Shown here: positions 23,298-31,319 of the stretch, one piece after another | How positions within the stretch are numbered: the stretch's first letter is position 1 | Layout: each line of letters starts with the position of its first letter | Source of the DNA: Streptomyces himalayensis subsp. himalayensis | Lineage (GTDB): Bacteria; Actinomycetota; Actinomycetes; Streptomycetales; Streptomycetaceae | Direction of reading: 5' to 3' | Length of the DNA stretch: 64,000 nt | Assembly (NCBI RefSeq): GCF_013778455.1 | Contig: NZ_JACEHE010000004.1 | Coordinates: 124,001 to 188,000, forward strand | Program-made: the position numbers and the translations under genes | Notes under the pieces: generated by a model | Database searches by the model: none | What the model was told of the DNA's origin: nothing | The model's input: the letters and a program-made list of their open reading frames with translations, nothing else

Positions 23298-24194
23298 GTG
23301 CCGCTCGCCACAACCGGTGCACTGGTCGCGGAGGCGTCCGCCGCGCACACCGCCGTCGCCGCGTTCAACATCATCACGCTCGAACACGTCGAGGCCGTCA
23401 TCGCGGGCGCCGAAGCCGTACAGGCGCCCGTCGTCCTGCAGATCAGCGAGAACGCCGTGACGTTCCGCCAAGGGCAGGTGCTTCCACTGGCCCGTGCCGC
23501 GACGGCCGCTGCCGAGCGGTCGCCGGTTCCCGTGGCGCTGCATCTCGACCACGTCCAGAGCGACGACCTGCTGCGGCAGGCCCCCGGCGCCGGGTTCAGC
23601 TCCGTGATGTACGACGCGGCGCGCCTGCCGTACGAGGAGAACCTCGCCGCGACCCGCGCCGCCGCCGACTGGGGTCATGCTCACGGGCTCTGGGTGGAAG
23701 CCGAGTTGGGTGAGGTGGGCGGGAAGGACGGCAGGGCGCCGCTCGACGCCCACGCACCCGGAGCCCGTACCGACCCGATCGAGGCCCGGGCATTCGTGGC
23801 CGACTCCGGTGTCGACGCGCTCGCCGTCGCCATCGGCAGCTCCCACGCCATGACCACCCGCACCGCAATCCTCGACCACGACCTGCTGAAGCGCCTCGCC
23901 GAGTCCGCGGGTGTGCCGCTCGTCCTGCACGGATCCTCCGGGGTGCGGGCGGAAGAACTGTCGGCGGCTGTCACCGGCGGCATCGCCAAGGTCAACGTGG
24001 GCACCGCGCTGAATCTCGCCATGACGACGGCCATCCGGGAGTATCTGGCCGCCCACCCCGACGTGGTGGATTCGCGGAAGTATCTGAGCGTGGCACGTGA
24101 GGCCATGGTGGGCAGCGTGACGCAATTGATCACCGTGGTCCGCGGCGGCCGGCCGGGACAGTGGGGGGAGGACAACCGGGACCGGTCGCGGTGA
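23298..24194 (+). CDS. Class II fructose/tagatose-bisphosphate aldolase family protein
   Basis: A 298-residue zinc aldolase of the FbaA/GatY/KbaY family. The first half contains AAFNIITLEHVEAVI and VALHLDHVQSDD (metal His and catalytic Asp), then the second metal region LWVEAELGEVGGKDG, and later VLHGSSGVRAEEL and GGIAKVNVGTALNLA for phosphate and substrate binding. GTG 23298 follows GGGAGG. The gene is in an operon with the SIS isomerase. A dedicated hexose-phosphate kinase, expected in tagatose pathways, is not present next to it. Confidence 0.9.
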   Translation: MPLATTGALVAEASAAHTAVAAFNIITLEHVEAVIAGAEAVQAPVVLQISENAVTFRQGQVLPLARAATAAAERSPVPVALHLDHVQSDDLLRQAPGAGFSSVMYDAARLPYEENLAATRAAADWGHAHGLWVEAELGEVGGKDGRAPLDAHAPGARTDPIEARAFVADSGVDALAVAIGSSHAMTTRTAILDHDLLKRLAESAGVPLVLHGSSGVRAEELSAAVTGGIAKVNVGTALNLAMTTAIREYLAAHPDVVDSRKYLSVAREAMVGSVTQLITVVRGGRPGQWGEDNRDRSR

Positions 24195-24208
24195 CATGAT
24201 TGCCGGTG

Positions 24209-24871
24209 ATGAGCGGTGAGTTGTTTGCCCGGCCCCGCTCCGAGGTGACCCCGGGTGCAGTGCACGTCCCGGACTGGCTGCCTCCGGAGCGCCAGCGCGA
24301 GCTGCTCGAGGCCTGCCGCGAGTGGGCGCGCCCGCCCGCCGGGTTGCGGACCGTGCGCACGCCGGGCGGCGGCACGATGAGCGCCCGGCAGGTGTGTCTG
24401 GGCTGGCACTGGTACCCGTACGGCTATGCCCGCACGGTGACGGACGGGGACGGGGCGCCCGTGAAGCCGTTCCCGCAGTGGCTCGGGGACCTCGCCCGCC
24501 AGGGAGTGATGGACGCCCTCGGTGTCGCCGAGTGCTCCTCGCCGTACGACATAGCGCTGATCAATTTCTACGACGAGGGCGCGCGGATGGGGATGCACCG
24601 GGACAGCGACGAGGACGCCGACGATCCGGTGGTGTCCCTGAGCCTCGGCGATTCCTGTGTCTTCCGGTTCGGCAACGTCGAATCGCGAGGGCGGCCGTAC
24701 GTGGACGTCGAGCTGCGCAGCGGGGACCTGTTCGTCTTCGGCGGGCCCGCACGGCTCGCGTACCACGGGGTGCCGCGTGTCGAGCCCGGCAGCGGGCCGC
24801 CGGAACTCGGGCTGCGCGGGCGGCTGAACATCACCCTGCGGGTGAGCGGACGGCGGATGCCGGTGGCGTGA
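24209..24871 (+). CDS. AlkB-type 2-oxoglutarate/Fe(II) dioxygenase
   Basis: A 220-residue member of the AlkB family. The iron triad starts with HRD in ARMGMHRDSDEDADD, continues with the distal His in LAYHGVPRV, and the 2-oxoglutarate-binding Arg pair is in RGRLNITLRVSG. The upstream INFYDEGARMG block is the typical NxYxxGxxxxxHxD element. AlkB proteins remove methyl groups from N1-methyladenine or N3-methylcytosine in DNA or RNA; substrate here is by family. ATG 24209 starts 15 bases after the aldolase stop, so transcription may continue from that operon, although the function is unrelated. Confidence 0.9.
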   Translation: MSGELFARPRSEVTPGAVHVPDWLPPERQRELLEACREWARPPAGLRTVRTPGGGTMSARQVCLGWHWYPYGYARTVTDGDGAPVKPFPQWLGDLARQGVMDALGVAECSSPYDIALINFYDEGARMGMHRDSDEDADDPVVSLSLGDSCVFRFGNVESRGRPYVDVELRSGDLFVFGGPARLAYHGVPRVEPGSGPPELGLRGRLNITLRVSGRRMPVA

Positions 24872-24917
24872 CGGGTCCGATGCCTCACTGTCCGCTGATC
24901 ATGGGAGACTCGCCCTC

Positions 24918-26159
24918 ATGAACGGCGATGAGGCCCATCGAGTGGCGGGAGAAACGTCCACGCGCAACCGGCTCGAGCGAGGGCGCGGCGCGCTCGGTCC
25001 CGCGTTGGAACTCGTCCACACCGGCCGTGCCCCGACCCGTGCCGTGCTCACCTCCGAACTGGGCGTCACGCGTGCGACAGCCGGCGCCGTCGCCGCGGAA
25101 CTCGAAGCCCTCGGCCTGATCCGCGTCGACGTCCGCCCCACCGCGGCCGCCGGATCGCAGGGAAGGCCCTCGCACCGCCTGGAGATCGCCGAGGAGGGCC
25201 CCGTCGCGCTCGCCGCGCAGGTCCACGCCGATGGATTCCGGGCAGCGCTCGTCGGCCTCGGCGGCCGCATCGTCGCCACCGCCCCCGGCTGCGAGATCAT
25301 CGACCCGGACCCGGCGAAGGTCCTCGGCTCCGTCGTCGAAGCGGGCGCCCAGCTGCTGCGCGAGACGGGACGACGCTGTGTGGGCTCCGGGCTCGCCGTG
25401 CCGTCCGCCGTCGCCGAACCCGATGGCACCGCGCTCAATCCACTGCACCTCGCCTGGCCCGCGGGCTCCCCCGTGCGGGAGATCTTCGCCGGGAAGGTCG
25501 GCGAAGCGGGCATCCCCGGGCCCGTGTTCGCCGGCAACGACGTCAACCTCGCCGCGCTCGCCGAGCACCGGCACGGAGCGGGCCGCGGCGCCCGCGACCT
25601 GCTGTGCGTGGCCACCGGCCACCGCGGTGTCGGCGGCGCGCTCGTCCTTGACGGGCGCCTGCACACCGGGAGTTCGGGCCTCGCCCTGGAGGTCGGCCAC
25701 CTCACCGTCAACCCGGAAGGCCGCCCCTGCCACTGCGGAAGCCGCGGCTGCCTCGACGTCGAGGCCGACCCGCTCGCGTTCCTCAACGCGGCGGGCCGCA
25801 CCCCCGGCCCCGAGGTGTCGCTGCTGCAGCAGTCGCTCGATCTGATCCGCACCCAGTACGCCGACCCGACGGTTCGTATGGCCACGGAGGCGCTGATCGA
25901 CCGGCTCGGCCTGGGACTCGCGGGCCTGGTCAACATCCTCAACCCGGACCGCATCATCCTCGGCGGCCTGCACCGCGCCCTGCTCGACGCGGACCCCGAG
26001 CGGCTGCGCGCCGTCGTGGCGGATCGCAGCCTGTGGGGCCGCAGCGGCGGCGTGCCGATCCTGGCGTGCACGCTGGACCACAACAGCCTTGTCGGAGCGG
26101 CCGAGCTGGCGTGGCAGCCGGTGCTCGACGATCCGCTCGCCGCGCTGGGACATGGCTGA
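24918..26159 (+). CDS. ROK family transcriptional repressor (NagC/XylR-like)
   Basis: A 413-residue ROK protein with an N-terminal winged helix (ALELVHTGRAPTRAVLTSELGVTRATAGAVAAELEALGLI), which marks it as a repressor, not a kinase. The ROK body contains PSHRLEIAEEGPVALAAQVHADGFRAALV, CHCGSRGCLDVE as the zinc signature and ILNPDRIILGGL. Members sense glucose, xylose or N-acetylglucosamine. ATG 24918 has GGGAG upstream. Its targets are not evident from position; the SIS-aldolase cluster upstream is a possible but unproven candidate. Confidence 0.9.
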   Translation: MNGDEAHRVAGETSTRNRLERGRGALGPALELVHTGRAPTRAVLTSELGVTRATAGAVAAELEALGLIRVDVRPTAAAGSQGRPSHRLEIAEEGPVALAAQVHADGFRAALVGLGGRIVATAPGCEIIDPDPAKVLGSVVEAGAQLLRETGRRCVGSGLAVPSAVAEPDGTALNPLHLAWPAGSPVREIFAGKVGEAGIPGPVFAGNDVNLAALAEHRHGAGRGARDLLCVATGHRGVGGALVLDGRLHTGSSGLALEVGHLTVNPEGRPCHCGSRGCLDVEADPLAFLNAAGRTPGPEVSLLQQSLDLIRTQYADPTVRMATEALIDRLGLGLAGLVNILNPDRIILGGLHRALLDADPERLRAVVADRSLWGRSGGVPILACTLDHNSLVGAAELAWQPVLDDPLAALGHG

Positions 26160-26208
26160 GGCCCGGCCGCCTCCGCCCCGCTGAGGAGCAGATCTCTCGG
26201 CCCTCGCC

Positions 26209-26234
26209 CACCACTGCCGTGCTCACCACTGCCG
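26209..26234 (-). repeat. 15-bp duplication spanning the DUF4865 stop codon
   Basis: CACCACTGCCG occurs at 26209-26219 and 26224-26234. On the minus strand this duplicates the last codons CGG CAG TGG TGA, with TGG instead of TGA in the outer copy. Adjacent, CTGCCGC-CCCC-GCGGCAG (26229-26246) forms a seven-base hairpin. Confidence 0.7.
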
Positions 26235-26807
26235 CCCCCGCGGCAGCCGGTCCCGCTCGGGCGCCGAGAGATGAAGCACCTGGAACACATCACCGGGCGC
26301 CTTCGGCGTGTCGTGATCCCAGAGTGAGAAGTGCACCAGTTCCCAGTGCCGCGGGTCCACGGCCGCAGCCGCGCACACCGCGCCGTCCAGCCGGGCCACC
26401 CGCTCGGTTTCCCGTACGGCCTCCTCGATCAGTTCGGACAGCGGTTCCGTGTCCGGCATGTGCTGCCGCCGGCGTACGGCGACCCGCGCGGCGGACTCGG
26501 CGGCCGCTCCGGGCTCGTACGCGAGACCGGTCCAGTGCTGCACCACGGGTCGGCCGAAGTCGTTGACGAGGCCTTGGAATCCAGGTCCCCAGAGGAAGGA
26601 GTTCATGCCTTCGAGGGTGTTCCAGAGGTAGAACGGCCCGTACTGGTTGACCGGCGAGCCGTCGACCCCGCGCTCGCGCATCAAGAACGCCTTCAGGCCC
26701 AGGCCGGGGTAGTCGTCCATGAGCGGGCCCTTGCCCGTCGCGCGGGTGCGGATGATGTCCATGTCGTAATCCGCCGGCAGGGTGAGCTCGTACTGCATGG
26801 CGTGCAT
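26223..26807 (-). CDS. DUF4865 family protein
   Basis: A 194-residue protein starting MHAMQYELTLPADYDMDIIR. Conserved blocks that I recall for DUF4865 are PGLGLKAFLMRERG, SPVNQYGPFYLWNTLEGMNSFL and WGPGFQGLVNDFGRPVVQHWTG. The fold is probably a dimeric alpha/beta-barrel-like (monooxygenase-type) sheet, but no activity is known. ATG 26807 has GGAGGAA five bases upstream. It lies 16 bases after the TetR gene on the same strand, so it is the second gene of an autoregulated operon. Confidence 0.8.
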   Translation of the reverse strand: MHAMQYELTLPADYDMDIIRTRATGKGPLMDDYPGLGLKAFLMRERGVDGSPVNQYGPFYLWNTLEGMNSFLWGPGFQGLVNDFGRPVVQHWTGLAYEPGAAAESAARVAVRRRQHMPDTEPLSELIEEAVRETERVARLDGAVCAAAAVDPRHWELVHFSLWDHDTPKAPGDVFQVLHLSAPERDRLPRGRQW

Positions 26808-26823
26808 CGTGTTCCTCCAAGGA

Positions 26824-27393
26824 CTACGTGGCGGGGGAGCCGGCCGTGAGCAGGGACAACAACCCTTGGACACCGGCATCGAAGGCGGCGGGCGAGCCGG
26901 ACGCCCGTGCCAGTACGTATCCGCCCTGGACTGTCGCGAGGATCGTCGCGGCGATCGCCTCCGCGTCGAGTGAGGGCGCGAAATCGCCCTGCTTCTTGCC
27001 CTCTTCGACGATCGCGGCCAGCCGCTCGCGCAGCCAGTCCAGTGTCTCGTCGACCGGCGTGCGCAGCTCATCGCTGGCCATCACGTCGGGGTCCATGGTC
27101 AGCCGCCCGATGGGGCAGCCACGCAGAACGTCACGCTCACGCCGCAGATACGCCTGGATGCGCTCGCAGGCCGAACCGGGAGCACTCAGTACGCCCTCGG
27201 TGGTGGCGCGCATCTCCTCGGCGGTGCGCCGGATCGCCGCGAGGGCCAGATCCGGCTTGCCCGTGAAGTGGTGGTACATGCTGCCCTGCCCGGCACCCGC
27301 GTGCTGCTGGATGGCCTTCGGACTGGTCCCCACATAGCCGCGCTCCCACAGCAGCTCACGAGTGGACTCGATCAGTCGCTCCGGGGTGCTCAT
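26824..27393 (-). CDS. TetR/AcrR family transcriptional regulator
   Basis: A 189-residue TetR regulator. The HTH lies in residues 5-50: TRELLWERGYVGTSPKAIQQHAGAGQGSMYHHFTGKPDL. The C-terminal part (GCPIGRLTMDPDVMASDELR) is of the TetR_C_33/LfrR-like kind. ATG 27393 starts 10 bases from an 18-bp palindrome (27403-27420) that probably is its own operator. The downstream DUF4865 gene is co-transcribed, the usual layout for TetR control of small redox or quinone-handling proteins. Confidence 0.9.
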   Translation of the reverse strand: MSTPERLIESTRELLWERGYVGTSPKAIQQHAGAGQGSMYHHFTGKPDLALAAIRRTAEEMRATTEGVLSAPGSACERIQAYLRRERDVLRGCPIGRLTMDPDVMASDELRTPVDETLDWLRERLAAIVEEGKKQGDFAPSLDAEAIAATILATVQGGYVLARASGSPAAFDAGVQGLLSLLTAGSPAT

Positions 27394-27402
27394 ACGGGCA
27401 CT

Positions 27403-27420
27403 GTACATACTAGTAGGTAC
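27403..27420. promoter_or_regulatory. TetR operator upstream of the TetR-DUF4865 operon
   Basis: GTACATACTAGTAGGTAC is palindromic at eight of nine pairs with TACTAGTA at its core. It lies immediately before the TetR start and resembles the TAGTAnGTAC-type sites of TetR regulators of quinone or electrophile responses. Confidence 0.8.
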
Positions 27421-27483
27421 AGTCGTCCATGTTGGGGGCGCCAGGGGGAGTAGCCCGCAGTCGTCGCCGTTCTGCGACGCACC

Positions 27484-27819
27484 GTGCGGCGCGGACGCCG
27501 CGGCCCGTGGCGGCCCACGGACGGACGCGGCCCATGGCGGCCCACGGACGCATGCGGCCCGTGGGATACCTCCGACGACAACTCGCCCATCGCCATGCTG
27601 GGCCGCCGCTTCCCCTCCGGCGAGATCGACGAGGACGAGTACTGGCGCCGGCTGTCGGTCCTGGACGAGCAGTCCGGACGCAGCGGCGGCGGCAAGGGCG
27701 GTGCGGTGTCGCGCGGTGTGACGAGCACCGTGACCGCCGCCACCCGGACAGCCGCCCGGGTTGCGCCCGCGCGCCGGGCGGCACGGCTGGATGTGCTGCG
27801 GGCCATCGCCACGGAGTGA
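27484..27819 (+). pseudogene. SHOCT-domain protein lacking its membrane helix
   Basis: The frame ending at TGA 27817-27819 contains a good SHOCT domain: IAMLGRRFPSGEIDEDEYWRRLSVLDEQ. Before it, AVVAVLRRTVRRGRRGPWR reads like the end of the single N-terminal helix of such proteins, but a TAG at 27451-27453 cuts the frame and nothing hydrophobic lies upstream. The linker is expanded by imperfect GCGGCCCACGGACG repeats (about 27504-27560). GTG 27484 could start a 111-residue soluble version, but truncation by deletion is more likely. The final 16-bp unit with the stop is repeated four times downstream. Confidence 0.5.
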
Positions 27820-27874
27820 GGGCGCCTCGGAGTGAGGGCGCCTCGGAGTGACGGCGCCTGGAGTGATGGCGCCA
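27813..27874 (+). repeat. Four tandem 15-16-bp units over the SHOCT stop codon
   Basis: GGAGTGAGGGCGCCTC (27813-27828) is repeated exactly at 27829-27844 and then with changes at 27845-27859 and 27860-27874. Each unit contains GAGTGA; the first holds the gene's stop. Confidence 0.85.
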
Positions 27875-27960
27875 CCGGCTGGCAGAGCGACGCACCGTGA
27901 GCCCGCGTTCAGTGCACGCGCCTCTTGGGCCGACAGCCCTGAGCTCCGGTCACCGCCCGG

Positions 27961-28500
27961 TCAGCCGACAACGGCCGACCGGGCGGGAGCATGTCCGGGT
28001 ACGTGCTCCTCGTCAGGCACCGTCTCCAGGTCCGCCAGCAGCGGACCTGTCGTGGTGGCGCCGTACACGGGAGATGCGGGCAGCAGTACCGACGGGGCGG
28101 ACGGGTTCGGAGCGGGAAGCGTGAACCACACGACCTTTCCGTGCTCGCCGTGCGGGCGAGCGCCCCAGCTCTCGCTCACCGCGGCGACCATGGCGAGGCC
28201 GCGGCCGCTGGTGGCGAAGGACTCCGCGTCATGGATCTGCGGGAGTCTCGGATCGTGGTCATGGACGGAGACGGTGAGGCGGTCGAGCAGCAGCTCGAGT
28301 TCTACGGTGCACACCTTGTCCGGCTGTGCGTGCCGGTGGACGTTGGTCAGCAGCTCGGTCACACCGAGCGCCGCCCGATCGATCAGGGCGTCCAGATGCC
28401 AGTAGCGCAACTGCGCCGAGACGATTCTGCGGACCTGGCCGATCCGCGACGGCAGGGCCTGGAGCTCCACCGTGCAGTGCCTGCTTGGCTGACTGATCAC
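27961..28500 (-). CDS. ATP-binding protein, anti-sigma/HATPase_c_2 type
   Basis: A 179-residue single-domain GHKL ATPase of the RsbW/SpoIIAB-like group, abundant in Streptomyces. The N box is GVTELLTNVHRHAQPD, the G1 box VHDHDPRLP and the G2 region SGRGLAMVAAVSESWG. Such proteins bind ATP and act as serine kinases/antisigma factors or as partners of anti-anti-sigma proteins. GTG 28500 is preceded by GGGGAG. No sigma factor or STAS-domain gene is adjacent, so the partner is unknown. A longer frame from 28554 exists but lacks a ribosome site. Confidence 0.85.
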   Translation of the reverse strand: MISQPSRHCTVELQALPSRIGQVRRIVSAQLRYWHLDALIDRAALGVTELLTNVHRHAQPDKVCTVELELLLDRLTVSVHDHDPRLPQIHDAESFATSGRGLAMVAAVSESWGARPHGEHGKVVWFTLPAPNPSAPSVLLPASPVYGATTTGPLLADLETVPDEEHVPGHAPARSAVVG

Positions 28501-28706
28501 GGCTGCGACTCCCCGAATTGAGGTCCGGAAGAAGACGAAGTACGGATCCAGCAAGGCGGCTGCGGATCACGGTCGCCTGCTGCGTGACCGGCGAACTGAT
28601 TCGCAGCGTAGTCGCCGGTAAACCCTGAGTAAACGTTGAGACTGAGACCAGAGTGACTCAGGGGGTGCCTGCGTGCAACTCGCGTCGTGCCTGGCCGCTT
28701 CGGCGA

Positions 28707-29030
28707 CTACGCCCGGCCGCCTCCGGCCCTGCGTACCGCCTCGATGAACCGGCGTGCGGAGGGTGGCCCGCCCTTGCCGGGCGCCGGGTCTCCCTCGGCG
28801 AGCGTCAGGTGGTAGCGCGTGCCGTTGACGTCGGCCAGTGCCCGGTCGTCGTCGCCCAGCCAGGGCTTGCCGGCGCGCACGGCCTGTACCGGTGCGCTGT
28901 CGATCTCGCTCCCGTAGCTGGTGAGCAACTCCAGCCTGCCGTCGGTGATCCGGATCTGACCTGCCCGCGTGAGCGAGCGCAGCCCCTTGCCGATCCGCAC
29001 GCCCGTGGCCGTGAACTCGGGCTCCGCCAT
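28707..29030 (-). CDS. Hypothetical protein, 107 residues
   Basis: From ATG 29030 (GGGGAG upstream) the frame gives 107 residues: [19 protein letters not shown], then [20 protein letters not shown] and [18 protein letters not shown]. Alternating short beta strands suggest a small PH-like or beta-sandwich domain; I do not recognise a named family with certainty. No signal peptide or membrane helix. Longer frames starting further upstream would translate tandem repeats and are unlikely. Confidence 0.65.
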   Translation of the reverse strand: MAEPEFTATGVRIGKGLRSLTRAGQIRITDGRLELLTSYGSEIDSAPVQAVRAGKPWLGDDDRALADVNGTRYHLTLAEGDPAPGKGGPPSARRFIEAVRRAGGGRA

Positions 29031-29364
29031 GCTCCCCGCCCCCTCGTGTGCTCGGCCGTGTCCACCCGTGCTGCCGTGCAGTGTCCACCCGTGCTCCCGT
29101 GCAGTCTGCACGCGCCCGGCGTCGAGCACCAGTGCTCTCGCCCAGCAGGAGTCCTCCATCGGAAGCATTCCGCGGATGCGCCCCGGCTGCCCACGGGGGC
29201 TGTGCGTAGGCGCGTCCACGCAGCCGTCCGGCATCCCGCCCCAGGCCTTCCTTGGGGGCACTCAAAGGCGCGTTTATGCAGGTGAGAAGCGTGCGGAAGG
29301 TGCCTATGATCGAAACGTGCAGCCGGCGCGAACGGGGGTCGGCGCGATGCGAAGGAGCCCCGCG
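29031..29364. other. Divergent intergenic region with a 23-bp tandem duplication
   Basis: This gap separates the 107-residue gene from the cysteine-synthase-like gene. It holds two adjacent copies of a 23-bp unit (29058-29080 and 29081-29103, GTGTCCACCCGTGCT start), then ordinary sequence. TATGAT at 29305-29310 with an upstream TG is a possible extended -10 for the right-hand gene. Confidence 0.55.
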
Positions 29365-30513
29365 GTGAGCACCATCCAGCAGCACATCACCCAGCAGGCA
29401 CAGACCGGTAGCCCACGCCCCACGCTCGACGTGGACCGCAGCGACGCGGAGTACCGCACCTGGCTCAAAGAGGCCGTACGCAAGGTGCAGGCCGACGCCA
29501 ACCGGTCCGCGGACACGCACCTGTTGCGCTTCCCGGTGCCCGAACAGTGGGGCATCGACCTGTATCTGAAGGACGAGTCGACCCATCCGACGGGAAGCCT
29601 CAAGCACCGCCTCGCCCGCTCGCTGTTCCTGTACGGTCTGTGCAACGGCTGGATCCGGCCGGACCGCCCGGTCATCGAGGCGTCCAGCGGGTCGACCGCG
29701 GTCTCCGAGGCCTACTTCGCAAAGCTGATCGGCGTCCCCTTCATCGCGGTGATGCCGCGCACGACGAGCGCCGAGAAGTGCCGTCTGATCGAGTTCCACG
29801 GCGGTCGGTGCCACTTCGTCGACGACCCCCGGACGATGTACGAGGAGTCGGCCGCCCTCGCGGTGGAGACAGGCGGCCACTACATGGACCAGTTCACCTA
29901 CGCGGAGCGGGCCACGGACTGGCGCGGCAACAACAACATCGCCGAATCGATCTACCGTCAGCTGCGGTTGGAGCGGTATCCGGAGCCGGCATGGATCGTC
30001 GCCACGGCCGGCACCGGCGGCACCTCCGCGACTCTCGCGCGCTACGTCCACTACATGCAGTACGACACCCGCATCTGCGTCGCTGATCCGGAGAACTCAT
30101 GCTTCTTCGAGGGCTGGACGACCGGCGAACCGGACGTCACGTGCGACTCCGGTTCCCGGATAGAGGGCATCGGCAGGCCCCGTATGGAGCCCAGCTTCGT
30201 ACCCGGTGCCATCGACCGGATGATGAAGGTGCCGGACGCGGCCAGCGTCGCCGCCGTCCGGGCGCTGGAGCGTGCCATCGGCCGCAAGGCGGGCGGCTCC
30301 ACGGGCACCGGCCTGTGGGGGGCGCTGAAGATCGTCGCTGAGATGGTGGCGGAGGGCCGCACGGGCAGCGTCGTCACACTGCTGTGCGACCCTGGCGACC
30401 GCTACCTCGACAAGTACTACTCCGACGCGTGGCTGACCGGGCAGGGACTGGACATCACGCCGTACGTGACGGCGATCGATTCGCTGCTCGAGACGGGGGT
30501 CTGGCCGGGCTGA
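29365..30513 (+). CDS. PLP-dependent cysteine synthase family protein (Cds1-like)
   Basis: A 382-residue fold-type II PLP enzyme. The Schiff-base lysine is Lys80 in [16 protein letters not shown], the Asn/Ser loop reads [19 protein letters not shown] and the phosphate cup is [17 protein letters not shown]. The [22 protein letters not shown] stretch and the family context resemble Cds1, the mycobacterial L-cysteine desulfhydrase that releases H2S; cysteine synthase activity is the alternative. GTG 29365 has GGAG upstream. A 27-bp duplication covers the stop codon. Confidence 0.85.
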   Translation: MSTIQQHITQQAQTGSPRPTLDVDRSDAEYRTWLKEAVRKVQADANRSADTHLLRFPVPEQWGIDLYLKDESTHPTGSLKHRLARSLFLYGLCNGWIRPDRPVIEASSGSTAVSEAYFAKLIGVPFIAVMPRTTSAEKCRLIEFHGGRCHFVDDPRTMYEESAALAVETGGHYMDQFTYAERATDWRGNNNIAESIYRQLRLERYPEPAWIVATAGTGGTSATLARYVHYMQYDTRICVADPENSCFFEGWTTGEPDVTCDSGSRIEGIGRPRMEPSFVPGAIDRMMKVPDAASVAAVRALERAIGRKAGGSTGTGLWGALKIVAEMVAEGRTGSVVTLLCDPGDRYLDKYYSDAWLTGQGLDITPYVTAIDSLLETGVWPG

Positions 30514-30545
30514 GGCAGGAACGTGGTCTGGCCGGGCTGAGGCAG
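30499..30545 (+). repeat. 27-bp-period duplication over the Cds1-like stop codon
   Basis: GTCTGGCCGGGCTGAGGCAG occurs at 30499-30518 and again at 30526-30545. The period is in frame, so the last four codons and TGA are repeated (VWPG stop, nine codons later VWPG stop). Confidence 0.88.
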
Positions 30546-30636
30546 CAGGCTTCCGCCGCGACCGGCGGCGGACGGACGTGGCCAGGCTGGCGGCTCGGCT
30601 GGCGGCTGGCGGCGAGGCTGTTCGGCCGTCTCGGAC

Positions 30637-31116
30637 TCAGGTGGTCGCAGACGCCAGCCGCTGGTCGAGCGCCGTGACCGCGTCACGGAAGGCGCGCCCG
30701 AGGCCCGGCCGCCCCACCCGCAGAGCGAACCGGAAGAGCGTGTTGCCGGCCGCGGCGAACGTCCACTGCACGCGCGTACCGGTCCCGGCCGGAGTCAGCC
30801 GCCACTCCTCTAGCAGGGCGCGGACGCCCGGCGCATTCGTCTCGTCGACGCGGTAGGCGTACACCTCCGGCGCCTTCGCTGCGAGAACCGTTTCCTGGAA
30901 GCGCGTACCGCCCTTGAGCCGGACCTCTCGTCCCGCGCCGTCCTCGGTCGGGCGGATGTCTGTGACCGCCGTGAACCACTCGGGCCAGCCCGCGACGTCC
31001 TCGGCGAGCGCGCGGTACACCACGTCCGGCGGCGCGGAGATCTCATGAGCGAAGATCAGGCGCAGCGGAGCGGACTCGGTGAACTCGAGTCCCACGGCGG
31101 TGAGGCGTCGTGCCAT
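30637..31116 (-). CDS. SRPBCC family protein
   Basis: A 159-residue START/Bet v1-like protein. LIFAHEISAPPDVVYRALAEDVAGWPEWFTAVTDI is the classical SRPBCC N-terminus, followed by TRFQETVLAAKAPEVYAYRVDE and a C-terminal amphipathic helix (RVGRPGLGRAFRDAVTALDQRL). These proteins bind hydrophobic ligands or act as small cyclases/aromatases; nothing here fixes the ligand. ATG 31116 is preceded by GGGGG. The region before its 3' end is G/C-rich with GGCTGGCGGC repeats. Confidence 0.82.
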   Translation of the reverse strand: MARRLTAVGLEFTESAPLRLIFAHEISAPPDVVYRALAEDVAGWPEWFTAVTDIRPTEDGAGREVRLKGGTRFQETVLAAKAPEVYAYRVDETNAPGVRALLEEWRLTPAGTGTRVQWTFAAAGNTLFRFALRVGRPGLGRAFRDAVTALDQRLASATT

Positions 31117-31235
31117 GAAACGCACCCCCAAGCGGAGACGGAACCCCGGCGGAAGCCGATCGACCCGTCGCAAACGGGCGATCGGCAGGGCTGGCCACCA
31201 TAGCTGGCGGAACGTCAGATGTCTGCAGTGATTCC

Positions 31236-31319
31236 CAGAGGTCCGCGGTTCTCAGAGGTATGCGGTTCTCAGCGTTCCGCAGTTCGCAGCGTTATTCCGC
31301 AGTTCTTAGAGGTCCGCGG
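31236..31319 (-). repeat. Five imperfect ~17-bp units over the second DeoR stop codon
   Basis: Units of the form CAGAGGTCCGCGGTTCT lie at 31236-31252, 31253-31269, 31270-31286, 31287-31306 (three extra bases) and 31307-31319 (partial). The DeoR stop TAA spans the junction of the last two; other junctions provide TGA in the same place. Confidence 0.75.
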
